A stretch of 64,000 nt of DNA from Bacteroidota bacterium (GCA_023428695.1 JAEYWY010000017.1:434001-498000), one strand, 5' to 3'; numbered from the stretch's first letter, positions 8,321 through 17,689 are shown. Numbers and translations are program-made. The notes: generated by a model from the letters alone, not told the origin.

Positions 8321-10183
8321 CTAACGGCTAGACATCGCTCCGAAGGATTGCACCATATTGATGAACTCTACACGATATCCTTCACGGTCTTCGCCTCGTG
8401 CACCTTCAGCGAGGCGGGCTACTTCATCATAGGTGAATCCTTCGACGAACGGTGATTCCCGCAATAACATTCCGAAAGCTGCTACAGAAGCCGCCCATCG
8501 GAAATTTTCGGAGGTTTTTGACAATTCTGTTTCCCTGTCTGTCAAAGGTTGAACAATCAGCTTGCTCGTGTTTCCCTGAGGAGCCTTGTAGCGGAACTTC
8601 ACAGTCAGCAACTCATCGCTGTGGTTTTCCTTCTTGACAGATTTCTGTTTTTGATATTTCAAGTCATCGATTTTGAAAAACTCGCTGTCAACACCAGTCG
8701 GGATGATTTCGTAAAGCGCCGTCACAGTATGGCCTGATCCCAGATCACCGGCGTCCTTTTTGTCGTTGTTGAAATCTTCGTGGTTGAGCAGCCTGTTTTC
8801 GTATCCGATAAGCCGATACGCTCTGACATTCGCGGGATTGAACTCCACCTGCAACTTCACGTCTTTGGCAATCGTGAAGAGCGTTCCCCCGAACTCGTTT
8901 ACAAGAACTTTCTTTGCTTCTGGGAGATGATCGATATATGCATAGTTACCATTCCCTTTGTCGGCAAGTTTTTCCATTTTGGAGTCTTTGTAGTTACCCA
9001 TACCGAATCCGAGGACTGTCAGGAAAATACCATCTTTTCTTTTTTCTTCGATCATACGTTCAAGCTCCGCGTTACTGGAAGCGCCCACGTTAAAGTCACC
9101 ATCTGTTGCAAGGATGACGCGGTTGTTGCCCTCAGGCATAAAGTTTTGTTTCGCTACCGCATAAGCGAGCTGAATACCGGCTCCCCCGGCTGTGGATCCC
9201 CCCGCCTGAAGACGATCCAACGCATCCAGTATACGGCGTTTGTTTTCGCCGCGTGTCGGCTCAAGTACAAGTCCTGCGGCGCCGGCGTATACAACGATCG
9301 AAACCTTATCGTCCGGGCGGAGCTGCTCAACGAGCATTTTGAACGATGATTTAAGCAACGGAAGTTTGTTAGGTTCATCCATCGAACCGGAAACATCAAT
9401 AAGAAAAACGAGATTTGAAGGAGGCAGACTTTTCACAGGAATTGACTTACCCTGCAGCGCGATGCTTACCAGCTTGTGTTTCGCGTTCCATGGTGCAGCT
9501 GATACTTCGGTGTGGATGGCAAAGGGGTGCTCACCATCGGGTTGAGCATACTTATAAGTGAAGTAGTTCACCATCTCTTCAATGCGAACTGCATCTTTGG
9601 GCGGGCGCTGGCCGTTGCTGATGAATCTTCTGATGTTGCTGTACGACGCAGCATCGACATCTATAGAAAAGGTCGAAAGCGGATTGCGGGTTGCGTCATG
9701 GAAGATGTTCTCATTCACGTATTCATACTCTTCGGTGTTGTGCACAACATGATCCTCCATCGGCGCATATGACGAAGTTGGGGCGGACGTCCCTCTGATC
9801 CTTACACCCGATACTCTTCCCGGAATTGCATTCTGAAGTCCTCTCTTTTCTCCATACCCGAGTACAACAACTTCCTGCAATGGTTTCACATCCACGCTCA
9901 TTGCAACATCAATTGTCCGGCGCGTGCCAGCTTTTACTTCAAGTGTCGTATACCCTATAAAAGAGAATACAAGCACGTCTTTCTCACTATTAACAGTGAT
10001 TTGATAACGACCATCAGAGTTGGTCACAACACCTGTTGTCGTACCCTTGATCAATACATTTACTCCCGGCATCGGAGATCCGTCTTCCGATGACGTTACC
10101 ACACCCGTGATTACACGCGCTTCGGGCGTGAGTCCGAAACTGCAGGTTATCAGGATTAGAATGAATGCCAATTGTCTTACCAT
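8321..10183 (-). CDS. vWA (YfbK-type) protein with CarboxypepD_reg and TonB-plug-like N-terminus
   Basis: About 620 residues from the ATG at 10183, which begins a signal peptide (MVRQLAFILILITCSFG); the frame itself is open to 10279. Residues 25-95 are a CarboxypepD_reg-like domain ('ITGVVTSSEDGSPMPGVNVLIKG'). Next comes 'LQEVVVLGYGEKRG' (about 102-115) and 'GRVSGVRIRG', the signature that joins this domain to the plug of SusC-type receptors. There is no barrel; instead a YfbK-type region ('NPLSTFSIDVDAASYSN', 169-183) leads into a von Willebrand A domain with the metal-site motif DVSGSM (263-268). It is probably periplasmic or surface-located and binds partner proteins. The substrate is unknown. 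Confidence 0.88.
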   Translation of the reverse strand: MVRQLAFILILITCSFGLTPEARVITGVVTSSEDGSPMPGVNVLIKGTTTGVVTNSDGRYQITVNSEKDVLVFSFIGYTTLEVKAGTRRTIDVAMSVDVKPLQEVVVLGYGEKRGLQNAIPGRVSGVRIRGTSAPTSSYAPMEDHVVHNTEEYEYVNENIFHDATRNPLSTFSIDVDAASYSNIRRFISNGQRPPKDAVRIEEMVNYFTYKYAQPDGEHPFAIHTEVSAAPWNAKHKLVSIALQGKSIPVKSLPPSNLVFLIDVSGSMDEPNKLPLLKSSFKMLVEQLRPDDKVSIVVYAGAAGLVLEPTRGENKRRILDALDRLQAGGSTAGGAGIQLAYAVAKQNFMPEGNNRVILATDGDFNVGASSNAELERMIEEKRKDGIFLTVLGFGMGNYKDSKMEKLADKGNGNYAYIDHLPEAKKVLVNEFGGTLFTIAKDVKLQVEFNPANVRAYRLIGYENRLLNHEDFNNDKKDAGDLGSGHTVTALYEIIPTGVDSEFFKIDDLKYQKQKSVKKENHSDELLTVKFRYKAPQGNTSKLIVQPLTDRETELSKTSENFRWAASVAAFGMLLRESPFVEGFTYDEVARLAEGARGEDREGYRVEFINMVQSFGAMSSR

Positions 10184-10311
10184 GACGTTTTGATTTTGTT
10201 TCCGACTGGATGCGGGCCACAAATGGATTCCATAAACGAATAGAATTTTTTTTTCAAGACAGCTATCGTGACGGGGCAAACCTTAATTTCAGTGCATTAG
10301 TCCGGGGTCAT

Positions 10312-10343
10312 AAAACAAAAGAGGTCACCCTGCGGCAACCTCT
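10312..10343 (-). terminator. Terminator after FtsX-like permease
   Basis: On the minus strand AGAGGT...ACCTCT with inner CC/GG pairs is followed by TTTTGTTTTA. It lies 26 nt past the stop at 10369. Confidence 0.75.
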
Positions 10344-10368
10344 CGTTTGAATAAGTATATAATCTGAG

Positions 10369-12717
10369 TTATTCGTACTTCAGGACAACAGCCGGACTTT
10401 GGGCTGCAGTCTTCCTGATCTGAAAAATCACAGTAACGGCTGCAACAAACACACTTACGAAAGCTGCGATCACGAATACCCACGGCGACAGCGACGTCCG
10501 AAACGCATATCGCGAAAGCAAATCGGAAGAGTAATACCATGCTATCTGCACAGCGATAAGGTTTGATACCAGTATCCAAATCGCGAAGTCTTTCAGCATC
10601 AACATTGAAAGCCCCGACGTATTTGCCCCAAGTGCCTTGCGTATGCCCATCTCCTTGCGGCGTTGCTCTGCTATATATGATGCAAGTCCGTACAGACCAA
10701 GACATGAAATGAGAATCGCCAGCAATGTGAAGTAACCAAATATCCGCGCGTTCTTTGTTTCGGTACCAAAGTAGTTGTTGTAATACGCCTCATAGCTTCG
10801 GAAGTCCGGTGGTAATTGTGGAAACAACTCGCGGTACTTGCTTTCAACAAGCTTCTTCACTTCATCGGCATCTCCTGACATTTTCACAAAGCCAAACTGA
10901 CCATTCTCCGGACTGTAAAACATCATCAGCGGACCCATCTCCGAACGCATTCTGAGAAAATTGAAATCAGTAACAACACCGATGATTTCGAATCGCCAGT
11001 CACCACCCTGAAAGGACTTGCCGATGGGATCGGCAAACGCGAGAATTTCAGCCATACGTTCGTTGATCAACACTTTGATAATATTGTTCACGGTATCTAC
11101 CGCCACTTCTCCCGGTTCGAAATACCTGCCCTGTTTCAACTCAATGTCAAATGTTTCCAGGTATCCGTCATTCACACTTGTTGACGAAATCAGCACATCC
11201 TGTGACGGGTCCTTCCCTTCCCACGAAAACCCACCTCCGTTTGAAAATATCTCCGTCGGAAGATGGCTCGCAGTGGCAACCTCACTAACACCCGGAACCT
11301 CCGCAAGGGCGGTCTTCAATACATCAAGGTTTCGTTTTGCTTCATCCTCAAGTTTGAAATACAAAACATTATCCATGTTCAATCCGGTTGGCAGACTTCG
11401 CATGTACGTCAATTGTTTATACAAGAAGATTGACGTTATAATCAACGCGATCGATACTGAAAACTGAACAATGACGAGCGCGCTCTTAAACGTCCCTTTG
11501 CCGCTCACCTGAATTGACTTCAAGACACTCGAAGGATTAAAGCCCGACAAATAGAAAGCCGGGTACAATCCGGCGACGACTCCGGTGATCACTGCGATTC
11601 CAACCAGTGAAAGCAGCGTACCAGGTGCCGTGTAAGTCAGCGTGAGTTCCGCTCCAATAACCGGATTAACCACCGGGAGCAACAACTCAACAAGGATCAC
11701 TGCAAAATTAAGTGAGACCAGCGCGAGGAGGATTGATTCACCAAGAAACTGCACGATCACCTGTGTCCTGCCTGCGCCAACGGTTTTCCGGATCCCGATC
11801 TCCTTTGCCCGACGTACGGAACGGGCTGTGACCAGATTGACATAGTTTATCCCGGCAAGAGCAAGAATTACAATCCCGATTATCGAAAACAAATACACGA
11901 ATTGAATCGCACCGCCCTTATAGTGAAAATTGTAAAGGTGAAAATCTTTCAAAGGATGAAGGAACAACTTGTCAGGCTGATCACTCGGCTGATGTTGTGC
12001 CAGTTTGGGTTCAAGTTTTTTCTGGAACGCGTCTACGTCGGTTCCCGGGTTAAGCATGATGAAAACGTTTACCGAATTCATTCCCCAGTTTGAAAAATCC
12101 TTGCCCAGTTTCCGATGAAAGTCAAACGGAAGAATGATGTCGAATTTGAAAGTCGTGTTTGGCGGATGATTCTCAAAGACACCACTTACAACAAAATCAT
12201 AAGACCCGTTAACCTGAAAGACTTTTCCTACGGGTTCGTCGTTGCCGAAATACTTCTCGGCAATTTTCCGTGAAATGACAACGGAATTGTTATCCGGCAT
12301 TGGCTTGTCCGCATTTCCACGGATCACATCAAGCGTGAACATATCAAAGTATTCCGCGTCTGCGAGCACGACAGGCTCATCAAACACCTTGTCTTCATGC
12401 CGGACCAAAAAGCGATTCCACCAATCCATTCGCGTCGCTTTTTCGATTTCCGGAAACTCACTCACAATTTCATCGCGGAAGGGAAACGGCACCGGCGTGA
12501 AGTTGTACACGTTGTTATCAAGGTACACATCACGTACAACCATGTACATTCGGTCCAGATTGGTATTACTCCTGTCGTAATTGAGTTCGTACCGGACAAA
12601 TAGCATGATCAGAATAAATCCGGCAAGGCCGATGGTCAGTCCGAAAATATTGATAAAGGCAAACGCCTTTTGGCGGGTCAGCGTTCGAAGGACGACTTTG
12701 AGGTAATTCGCAATCAT
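10369..12717 (-). CDS. FtsX/MacB-like ABC transporter permease
   Basis: About 782 residues; the ATG at 12717 begins 'MIANYLKVVLRTLTRQKAFAF', the usual start of the Bacteroidota family of duplicated FtsX permeases. It contains two MacB periplasmic core domains and two FtsX-type membrane cores: one membrane segment near residue 22, three around 270-410, a second N-terminal anchor near 420, and three at the C-terminus (about 660-770). No ATPase domain is present, so a separate MacB-type ATPase is needed. It lies divergent from a sigma-54 activator gene, and a sigma-54-like promoter is visible 31 nt before the start. Family members are thought to work in lipoprotein or peptide efflux and envelope stress; the substrate is unknown. 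Confidence 0.9.
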   Translation of the reverse strand: MIANYLKVVLRTLTRQKAFAFINIFGLTIGLAGFILIMLFVRYELNYDRSNTNLDRMYMVVRDVYLDNNVYNFTPVPFPFRDEIVSEFPEIEKATRMDWWNRFLVRHEDKVFDEPVVLADAEYFDMFTLDVIRGNADKPMPDNNSVVISRKIAEKYFGNDEPVGKVFQVNGSYDFVVSGVFENHPPNTTFKFDIILPFDFHRKLGKDFSNWGMNSVNVFIMLNPGTDVDAFQKKLEPKLAQHQPSDQPDKLFLHPLKDFHLYNFHYKGGAIQFVYLFSIIGIVILALAGINYVNLVTARSVRRAKEIGIRKTVGAGRTQVIVQFLGESILLALVSLNFAVILVELLLPVVNPVIGAELTLTYTAPGTLLSLVGIAVITGVVAGLYPAFYLSGFNPSSVLKSIQVSGKGTFKSALVIVQFSVSIALIITSIFLYKQLTYMRSLPTGLNMDNVLYFKLEDEAKRNLDVLKTALAEVPGVSEVATASHLPTEIFSNGGGFSWEGKDPSQDVLISSTSVNDGYLETFDIELKQGRYFEPGEVAVDTVNNIIKVLINERMAEILAFADPIGKSFQGGDWRFEIIGVVTDFNFLRMRSEMGPLMMFYSPENGQFGFVKMSGDADEVKKLVESKYRELFPQLPPDFRSYEAYYNNYFGTETKNARIFGYFTLLAILISCLGLYGLASYIAEQRRKEMGIRKALGANTSGLSMLMLKDFAIWILVSNLIAVQIAWYYSSDLLSRYAFRTSLSPWVFVIAAFVSVFVAAVTVIFQIRKTAAQSPAVVLKYE

Positions 12718-12747
12718 AAATAGGTTGTGTTCAGTCGGAAGGCATAA

Positions 12748-12763
12748 GTCAACCCGGGTGCCA
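12748..12763 (-). promoter_or_regulatory. Sigma-54-like promoter for FtsX permease
   Basis: Minus-strand TGGCAC-N5-TTGAC (consensus TGGCACG-N4-TTGCW). The -24 GG and the first base of the -12 GC are intact at correct spacing; the second -12 base is A. The element ends 30 nt before the permease ATG. The divergent gene encodes a sigma-54 activator, which supports the call. Confidence 0.5.
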
Positions 12764-12825
12764 GACTTCAAAGAATGTGTTTTCTGTCAGGAAATCAACT
12801 TTTTGAGATAACGATATGACATCAC

Positions 12826-12842
12826 TGTAAAAATATTTTACA
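12826..12842. promoter_or_regulatory. Palindrome, possible activator binding site
   Basis: TGTAAAA-ATA-TTTTACA, perfect 7-bp arms. It lies 27 bp before the activator start codon and about 95 bp upstream of the start point predicted from the sigma-54-like promoter, a usual distance for an upstream activator sequence. It could also serve autoregulation. Confidence 0.5.
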
Positions 12843-12868
12843 TTGAACTGTCTAGATTTTTTACACCT

Positions 12869-14188
12869 ATGCCCGGGAATTCAATCCTCATCATAGACGA
12901 TGACAACGACGTATTGGATGCGCTTCATGCCCTGCTGGAGGATGAGTTTTCCGAAATCGCAACGGAGGGCAGTCCGACAAGGCTACCCGTGTTGCTTCAG
13001 AAAGACTATGACGTGATTTTGCTGGATATGAATTTCTCTGCCGGAATCAATTCCGGTAATGAGGGTCTTTTTTGGCTGAATGAAGTCCTGCTGCGCAAGC
13101 CAACGGCGGCTGTCGTATTAATGACGGCTTACGGGAACATTAATCTGGCTGTTGAGGCAATCAAACGTGGGGCAAAGGATTTTGTACTGAAACCGTGGGA
13201 TAACGAAAAGCTCATCAGTACACTGCTCGCCTGCATTAAAAAGCGAAGGCTGGCAAAGTCGTCGACTACAGGGGTTTCTGCTTTTGTCGAAGGAAGATCA
13301 CCGGCAATGGTCGCGCTGCAGGACCAGATCCGAAGGGTAGCCGCGACGGAAGCAAGTGTGTTGATCCTCGGCGAGAATGGTACGGGAAAAGAGCTCGTCG
13401 CCAGGGAGCTTCATCGTCTTTCCGCGCGAAGTCAGGGTCCTTTCGTGTCTGCCGATTTGAGCACATTGAGCAGCGGAATTTTTGAAAGCGAACTGTTTGG
13501 CCACGTAAAGGGCGCGTTTACGGATGCGCGCACTGACAGAACCGGGCTTTTTCAAACTGCCAACGGCGGCACATTGTTCCTGGATGAAATCGGTAACCTG
13601 TCGCAGGCGCATCAGGCGAAGTTGCTCACAGTACTGCAGAACCGGACGATTACGCCGGTTGGATCAAATCGCCCCATCGCCATCGATGTCCGTTTGATAA
13701 GCGCGACGAATGCTCCCATTATGGATCAGGTGACGGATGGGACGTTCCGGCAAGACCTCTTATACAGGATAAATACGATCACCCTTACCGTTCCGCCTCT
13801 CCGCGAACGGCGCGAGGACATTGTCAACCTTGCATCATACTTTCTGCACCAGTATTCCGCGAAGTATGGCCATCCTGATCTTGCCCTTACACCCGAGGCG
13901 GCGCAGGCATTGATGGATCACACATGGCCGGGAAACGTCAGGGAACTGCAGCACACGATGGAGAAGATTGTCATCCTTTCAAGCCATGACACGATTGGTG
14001 TTGAAGATCTTAATCTTTCAACGTCGTCACGGCCGATCAGCGTTTCTACGAGAACGCTTGACGAAGTTGAAAAGGAAGCGTTGACAATGGCGCTAAACGC
14101 GCACGGGGGAAATATCCTGCAGGCAGCCAAAGCGTTGGGGATTACCCGACAAACGCTGTACAACAAAATGAAACGCTATGGTCTTTAG
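12869..14188 (+). CDS. Sigma-54-dependent response regulator (NtrC family)
   Basis: A 439-residue enhancer-binding protein. The receiver domain (1-120) has acidic residues DDD near 10-12, phosphoacceptor Asp53 and Lys108. The AAA+ domain has Walker A GENGTGKE (168-175), the sigma-54 contact loop GAFTDA (215-220, a common variant of GAFTGA) and Walker B 'GGTLFLDE' (233-240). A Fis-type helix-turn-helix ('GGNILQAAKALGITRQTLYNKMKR') closes the protein. It should be phosphorylated by the kinase encoded downstream, whose gene overlaps by 11 nt, and activate RNA polymerase-sigma-54. The divergent FtsX permease is the likely target. Confidence 0.95.
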   Translation: MPGNSILIIDDDNDVLDALHALLEDEFSEIATEGSPTRLPVLLQKDYDVILLDMNFSAGINSGNEGLFWLNEVLLRKPTAAVVLMTAYGNINLAVEAIKRGAKDFVLKPWDNEKLISTLLACIKKRRLAKSSTTGVSAFVEGRSPAMVALQDQIRRVAATEASVLILGENGTGKELVARELHRLSARSQGPFVSADLSTLSSGIFESELFGHVKGAFTDARTDRTGLFQTANGGTLFLDEIGNLSQAHQAKLLTVLQNRTITPVGSNRPIAIDVRLISATNAPIMDQVTDGTFRQDLLYRINTITLTVPPLRERREDIVNLASYFLHQYSAKYGHPDLALTPEAAQALMDHTWPGNVRELQHTMEKIVILSSHDTIGVEDLNLSTSSRPISVSTRTLDEVEKEALTMALNAHGGNILQAAKALGITRQTLYNKMKRYGL

Positions 14189-15500
14189 CCGTTTCAATGT
14201 GCAAGTACTTACAAGGCTGTCGCTTATCGTCATTACCTCGCTGGCGGTCACCTGGCTGTTACAACTCAGTGGATATTGGCTGTTGAAGGTGAACATGTGT
14301 CTGCTACTGGTTCTTCAGGCGTACCTGTTGTACCGGTTCCTCGGCCGGTGGAGAAAGGACCTGAAAATCTTTGCCGCCGCAGTCAAACAGCGCGATTTTT
14401 CGATAACGTTTCAGACAGGCGATAAAAACGAAGCGTATTCGGAAATGTACGGCATGCTTAACGAAGTAAGCCGATTCGTACGCCAGATAAGATCAGAGTC
14501 TGTTCAACAAAATCAGTACTTTCAATATGTAGTCGAGAACGCGCAGGTTGGCCTGATCGCATACGACTCATCCGGGCACGTGTTATTATCCAATCAGGAG
14601 GCACGAAGAATCGCCGGAACAGAAACGTTGAGAGACCTCATGCAGCTGCAGGCATTGAATAATATTCTTTTCGAGTCCGTTAACAAACTTCCCCTGAACC
14701 AACCGCGCCTCATCGTCCTGAAAGGCAATGAAGTTCAAAAGATTTCTGCGCGGCTATCGGAAATCGCTATCGGTGAAGAAAGGATATTCCTGCTTTCGCT
14801 GATGAACATCAAAAGCGAACTTGATGAGAATGAACTTCAGTCGTGGCAGGATCTCATCAATGTGCTGACACATGAAATCATGAACAGCATCACGCCCATC
14901 AACAGCATGACCGGCAGCATGATGAAATACCTTGACCGAATTGAAGGGAACAACGAGTCGGTTGAACGTGCAAAGAACAGTTTGACCGTTATCAGCAGGC
15001 GCTCCGCAGCTCTCATGGATTTCGTTGGCCGTTATCGCGCGATCAGCGATGTTCCGTTGCCGCGTCTTCAGGAAGTCAATGCTTCCGATCTTGTGAAGGG
15101 TGTTCTTACGCTGATGTCGGAAGAACTTGCCGGCATAGACGTCACGACTATATCAAGCGCACAAAAAATCACGATTGACACAGCGCTAATTGAACAGGTG
15201 CTCATCAACCTGCTGCGTAATTCCATTAACGCTCTTTCTGATCAAAACTTCAGGTCGATCAAAATTGACGTGACACGAAACGACGCCCACTGCGTCATCT
15301 CCGTTTCCGACAACGGCAGGGGTATTGCGCCGGAGCAGTTGGACAAAATCTTCATCCCCTTCTATACCACGAGGAAGGACGGGTCAGGAATCGGGCTTAC
15401 ATTGTCGAAACAGATTATGCACCGACATGGCGGACACATCGAAGTAAACTCGAAGCAGGGGCATGGCGCAACGTTCCGGCTGGTGTTCCCGATAAACTAA
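14178..15500 (+). CDS. NtrB-like sensor histidine kinase
   Basis: A 440-residue kinase with two N-terminal membrane segments (about 12-30 and 34-55) and almost no periplasmic loop, so it probably senses within the membrane or cytoplasm. A PAS-like domain spans about 112-215. The phosphorylated histidine is His232 in 'LTHEIMNSITPI', the form found in NtrB-type kinases. The ATPase domain has N box 'LLRNSINAL', 'DNGRGI' and 'GSGIGLTLS'. The start overlaps the activator gene by 11 nt, indicating one transcript and coupled translation. Partner: the preceding sigma-54 activator. Confidence 0.94.
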   Translation: MVFSRFNVQVLTRLSLIVITSLAVTWLLQLSGYWLLKVNMCLLLVLQAYLLYRFLGRWRKDLKIFAAAVKQRDFSITFQTGDKNEAYSEMYGMLNEVSRFVRQIRSESVQQNQYFQYVVENAQVGLIAYDSSGHVLLSNQEARRIAGTETLRDLMQLQALNNILFESVNKLPLNQPRLIVLKGNEVQKISARLSEIAIGEERIFLLSLMNIKSELDENELQSWQDLINVLTHEIMNSITPINSMTGSMMKYLDRIEGNNESVERAKNSLTVISRRSAALMDFVGRYRAISDVPLPRLQEVNASDLVKGVLTLMSEELAGIDVTTISSAQKITIDTALIEQVLINLLRNSINALSDQNFRSIKIDVTRNDAHCVISVSDNGRGIAPEQLDKIFIPFYTTRKDGSGIGLTLSKQIMHRHGGHIEVNSKQGHGATFRLVFPIN

Positions 15501-15880
15501 CTTTCACCGAAGTACCGCTCGAGTTGCCGTTGAAGTTCTGAAGGTTCGGCGGACTTCACAAAAAAGTCGAGCGCACCGTATTTTTTGATCTTGGAAATTT
15601 CAACGTTATCGTTTACCACCGAATAAACAATCACCGGAATCCTTCTATGGTTGATATCACGCTTTAACTGGAGCAGAAATTCGTAGCCGTCGATTCCCGG
15701 GAGAAAAAGGTCAAGGAATATATAGTCAGGAGAAACGTTTTCCCGGAGCAATTTACGGGCGGATTCGGCATCGGCCACTGTGAGCAGCTCAATTCCCGGG
15801 CATACGATTGCGAGCACACTTGAAAAAAATTCCCGGTCTTCCCTATCGTCATCAATCAACAGACATGTCTTCATTTGCAT
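15497..15880 (-). CDS. Single-domain response regulator
   Basis: A 127-residue receiver without an output domain. The acidic pocket (IDDDRED, residues 9-15), phosphoacceptor Asp57 in 'YIFLDLFLPG', and the C-terminal 'FFVKSAEPSEL' lysine are intact. Such stand-alone receivers act in phosphorelays or by binding partner proteins. It is convergent with the kinase gene, and the two stop codons share bases (CTAA at 15497-15500). Its kinase is not known; the neighbouring NtrB-like kinase is a candidate. A second ATG two codons in (15874) is also possible. Confidence 0.9.
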   Translation of the reverse strand: MQMKTCLLIDDDREDREFFSSVLAIVCPGIELLTVADAESARKLLRENVSPDYIFLDLFLPGIDGYEFLLQLKRDINHRRIPVIVYSVVNDNVEISKIKKYGALDFFVKSAEPSELQRQLERYFGES

Positions 15881-15942
15881 ACAAACGGGTTTACAAACGG
15901 GTTAAAGAATTTGCCGGGCGGCCGCAATGTTAAAGTAAACAA

Positions 15943-15950
15943 TATCTTTG
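15943..15950 (+). promoter_or_regulatory. Bacteroidota -7 box (TATCTTTG)
   Basis: A perfect TAnnTTTG box 40 nt before the start of the NmrA-like gene. No good -33 TTTG at 19-21 nt spacing is visible, so this is a partial match. Confidence 0.4.
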
Positions 15951-15990
15951 AAGCCGCCAATTTCCTCAGTCGAGGACAGGCGGAGGGCGT

Positions 15991-16854
15991 ATGAAAAAAG
16001 TATTACTCTTCGGAGCGACCGGCCATCTGGGAAGGGCTTTTGCAGCTGAACTTAAGTCCCGCGGCTACCAACTTGATCTGGCAGTGCGGAATCCGGCCAG
16101 GGCCCAGGCACTAAAAATTCCGCGCGACCGGATCCTTCACTGGGACCCGGACAACGCGGATTCTTTGGCCGCCATTTTCGGCGAACCTGACATCATTGTC
16201 TCCGCCCTTGGGAAAAGTGTTTCACCAAATGCACGGGACAAGCAGTCCTTTAACGAGGTGGATTACAAACTGAACCTGGAAATCCTGGCCCAGGCGGTTG
16301 GCCGCGGCGTTCGGAAGTTCGTGTACGTCTCCGCATTTCATTCCGAACGATATTCGCACCTGGAATACTTTCGCGTCCACGAAGCCTTCAGCAACGAACT
16401 GAAGCAGTCTGGAATCGACTACACCATTATCAAACCCACATCCTTGTTTTCTGCCTATCTGGATATGATTCCCCTGGCGAAAAAAGGAGCACTTTTTACC
16501 ATTGGCAAAGGTGTTTGCAAAACGAACCCTATCGCCGAAAGGGACGTGGCAAAGGCGGCTGTCGACTCCCTGGAGCAACCGAACGCTGTTATCGAGGCCG
16601 GTGGTCCGGGAGTCTATACACGCCGCGAACTGGCAGAGATACTGCAACAAGCCGTCGAACCAGGCAGGAAGGTTAAGCGAATGCCAGTCGCCCTTCTGCG
16701 AGGTTTATTGCCACTGATCAGGATCGTTGACCGAAACCTGTTCGATAAGCTTGACTTCTTTCTGGAAGTTATGGAAGCCGATACTGTTGCTCCCGTTAGC
16801 GGAACAACACGCTTTGAAGATTTCGTCCGGAATGACGCAAAGCGATCGGTTTAA
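15991..16854 (+). CDS. NAD(P)-binding NmrA/SDR-like oxidoreductase
   Basis: A 287-residue atypical short-chain dehydrogenase. The dinucleotide motif GATGHLG (residues 9-15) is followed by the second beta-strand and 'IIVSALGKSVSPN'. It has the layout of NAD(P)H-binding NmrA-like proteins, where 'VYVSAFHSE' replaces the usual active-site segment and there is no clear YxxxK. The substrate is unknown; relatives act as quinone reductases, isoflavone-reductase-like enzymes or redox sensors. A GGAGGG ribosome site precedes the ATG. It is convergent with the DUF3606 gene, sharing TTAA at the stops. Confidence 0.85.
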   Translation: MKKVLLFGATGHLGRAFAAELKSRGYQLDLAVRNPARAQALKIPRDRILHWDPDNADSLAAIFGEPDIIVSALGKSVSPNARDKQSFNEVDYKLNLEILAQAVGRGVRKFVYVSAFHSERYSHLEYFRVHEAFSNELKQSGIDYTIIKPTSLFSAYLDMIPLAKKGALFTIGKGVCKTNPIAERDVAKAAVDSLEQPNAVIEAGGPGVYTRRELAEILQQAVEPGRKVKRMPVALLRGLLPLIRIVDRNLFDKLDFFLEVMEADTVAPVSGTTRFEDFVRNDAKRSV

Positions 16855-17057
16855 TTGGAGGACGGTTTGATCTTCTGACTTATGGAGTCGAGGTAATTGA
16901 GGACTGTCTTGCGGTCGGGACCGTGTTCTACGACCGCTTTACGGATTTTCTCACGGGTCAGCCAGGGGAACTGTTGTTTCAGGTAGCGAATTTCTCTTTC
17001 GTCGCCAACATCGATTTCGTAGGGATCCCACCCACGAACAGCTTGATTTGTTTTCAT
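16851..17057 (-). CDS. DUF3606 protein
   Basis: A 68-residue cytoplasmic protein. 'IRYLKQQFPWLTREKIRKAVVEHGPDRKTVLNYL' matches the DUF3606 pattern, a small helical domain with a conserved HGPDR-like turn. The start at 17057 is decided by a GGAGG six nt upstream; an in-frame ATG at 17069 overlaps that ribosome site and is less likely. The function of the family is unknown, although members are often stress-associated. The stop codon overlaps that of the convergent oxidoreductase gene. Confidence 0.85.
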   Translation of the reverse strand: MKTNQAVRGWDPYEIDVGDEREIRYLKQQFPWLTREKIRKAVVEHGPDRKTVLNYLDSISQKIKPSSN

Positions 17058-17240
17058 AGATACCTCCATGTTTGGTTAATAAAGTGAATTTACAAAGTCT
17101 TTAAGGGATAACGGCGAAATCGGTCATGTTGTTCCCTTACAATCGTTGTATTGGCCGGGCACGATAAAGTATTTGCCGACTAGTAAATTAAGTCAGACGG
17201 TGCCGTGATAAAAGTCATATATCAAACGCGGGCATGCCGA

Positions 17241-17248
17241 TACTTTTG
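17241..17248 (+). promoter_or_regulatory. Bacteroidota -7 box (TACTTTTG)
   Basis: TAnnTTTG match 14 nt before the ATG at 17262. No clear -33 element is seen. If used, the downstream transcript would have a very short leader. Confidence 0.35.
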
Positions 17249-17261
17249 TACTATAAGATTT

Positions 17262-17525
17262 ATGACCCGATCAACAGAAATTATACGAGGGCTTTATAAG
17301 AGCATGATGGAAGGGACGATGCTGGGGTTGTTTATCAATTACGACAGCAAGCCATCATTCATCATTACACGCATCAAACGAATCAGCGACGATCCGACTG
17401 ATCCGGAAAATAAAGTTGTGTCTCTTCCGGAGACCGACATCCACGGTAATCACATCGACATCAATCCGGTGATGACGAGAAACATTCTCGACATTCGGGA
17501 TTTTAACAGGCTGCGCGGCGTCTGA
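17262..17525 (+). CDS. Small hypothetical protein
   Basis: About 87 residues from the ATG at 17262; the frame is open to 17205, and an internal ATG at 17304 is also possible. The C-terminal two thirds are rich in alternating hydrophobic residues ('GLFINY', 'SFIITRIKRI', 'NKVVSLP'), suggesting a small beta-barrel. No signal peptide, cysteine motif or recognised family is seen. It stands alone between the DUF3606 gene and the GH1 gene. Confidence 0.55.
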   Translation: MTRSTEIIRGLYKSMMEGTMLGLFINYDSKPSFIITRIKRISDDPTDPENKVVSLPETDIHGNHIDINPVMTRNILDIRDFNRLRGV

Positions 17526-17689
17526 ATTGCAGACCCGCTCCGAGTCTGAGCAACTCATAAGATTTTCACTTACTCCAACGGTCTTCACTAACGGTGTTAC
17601 GTTACTGTTAAATCTCAAAGCCCGGCTTGACCGAACCGGCATTTGTGAAGACTTTCGCAACGAACTTTTTGATCAAACAGCGGGCGTTC

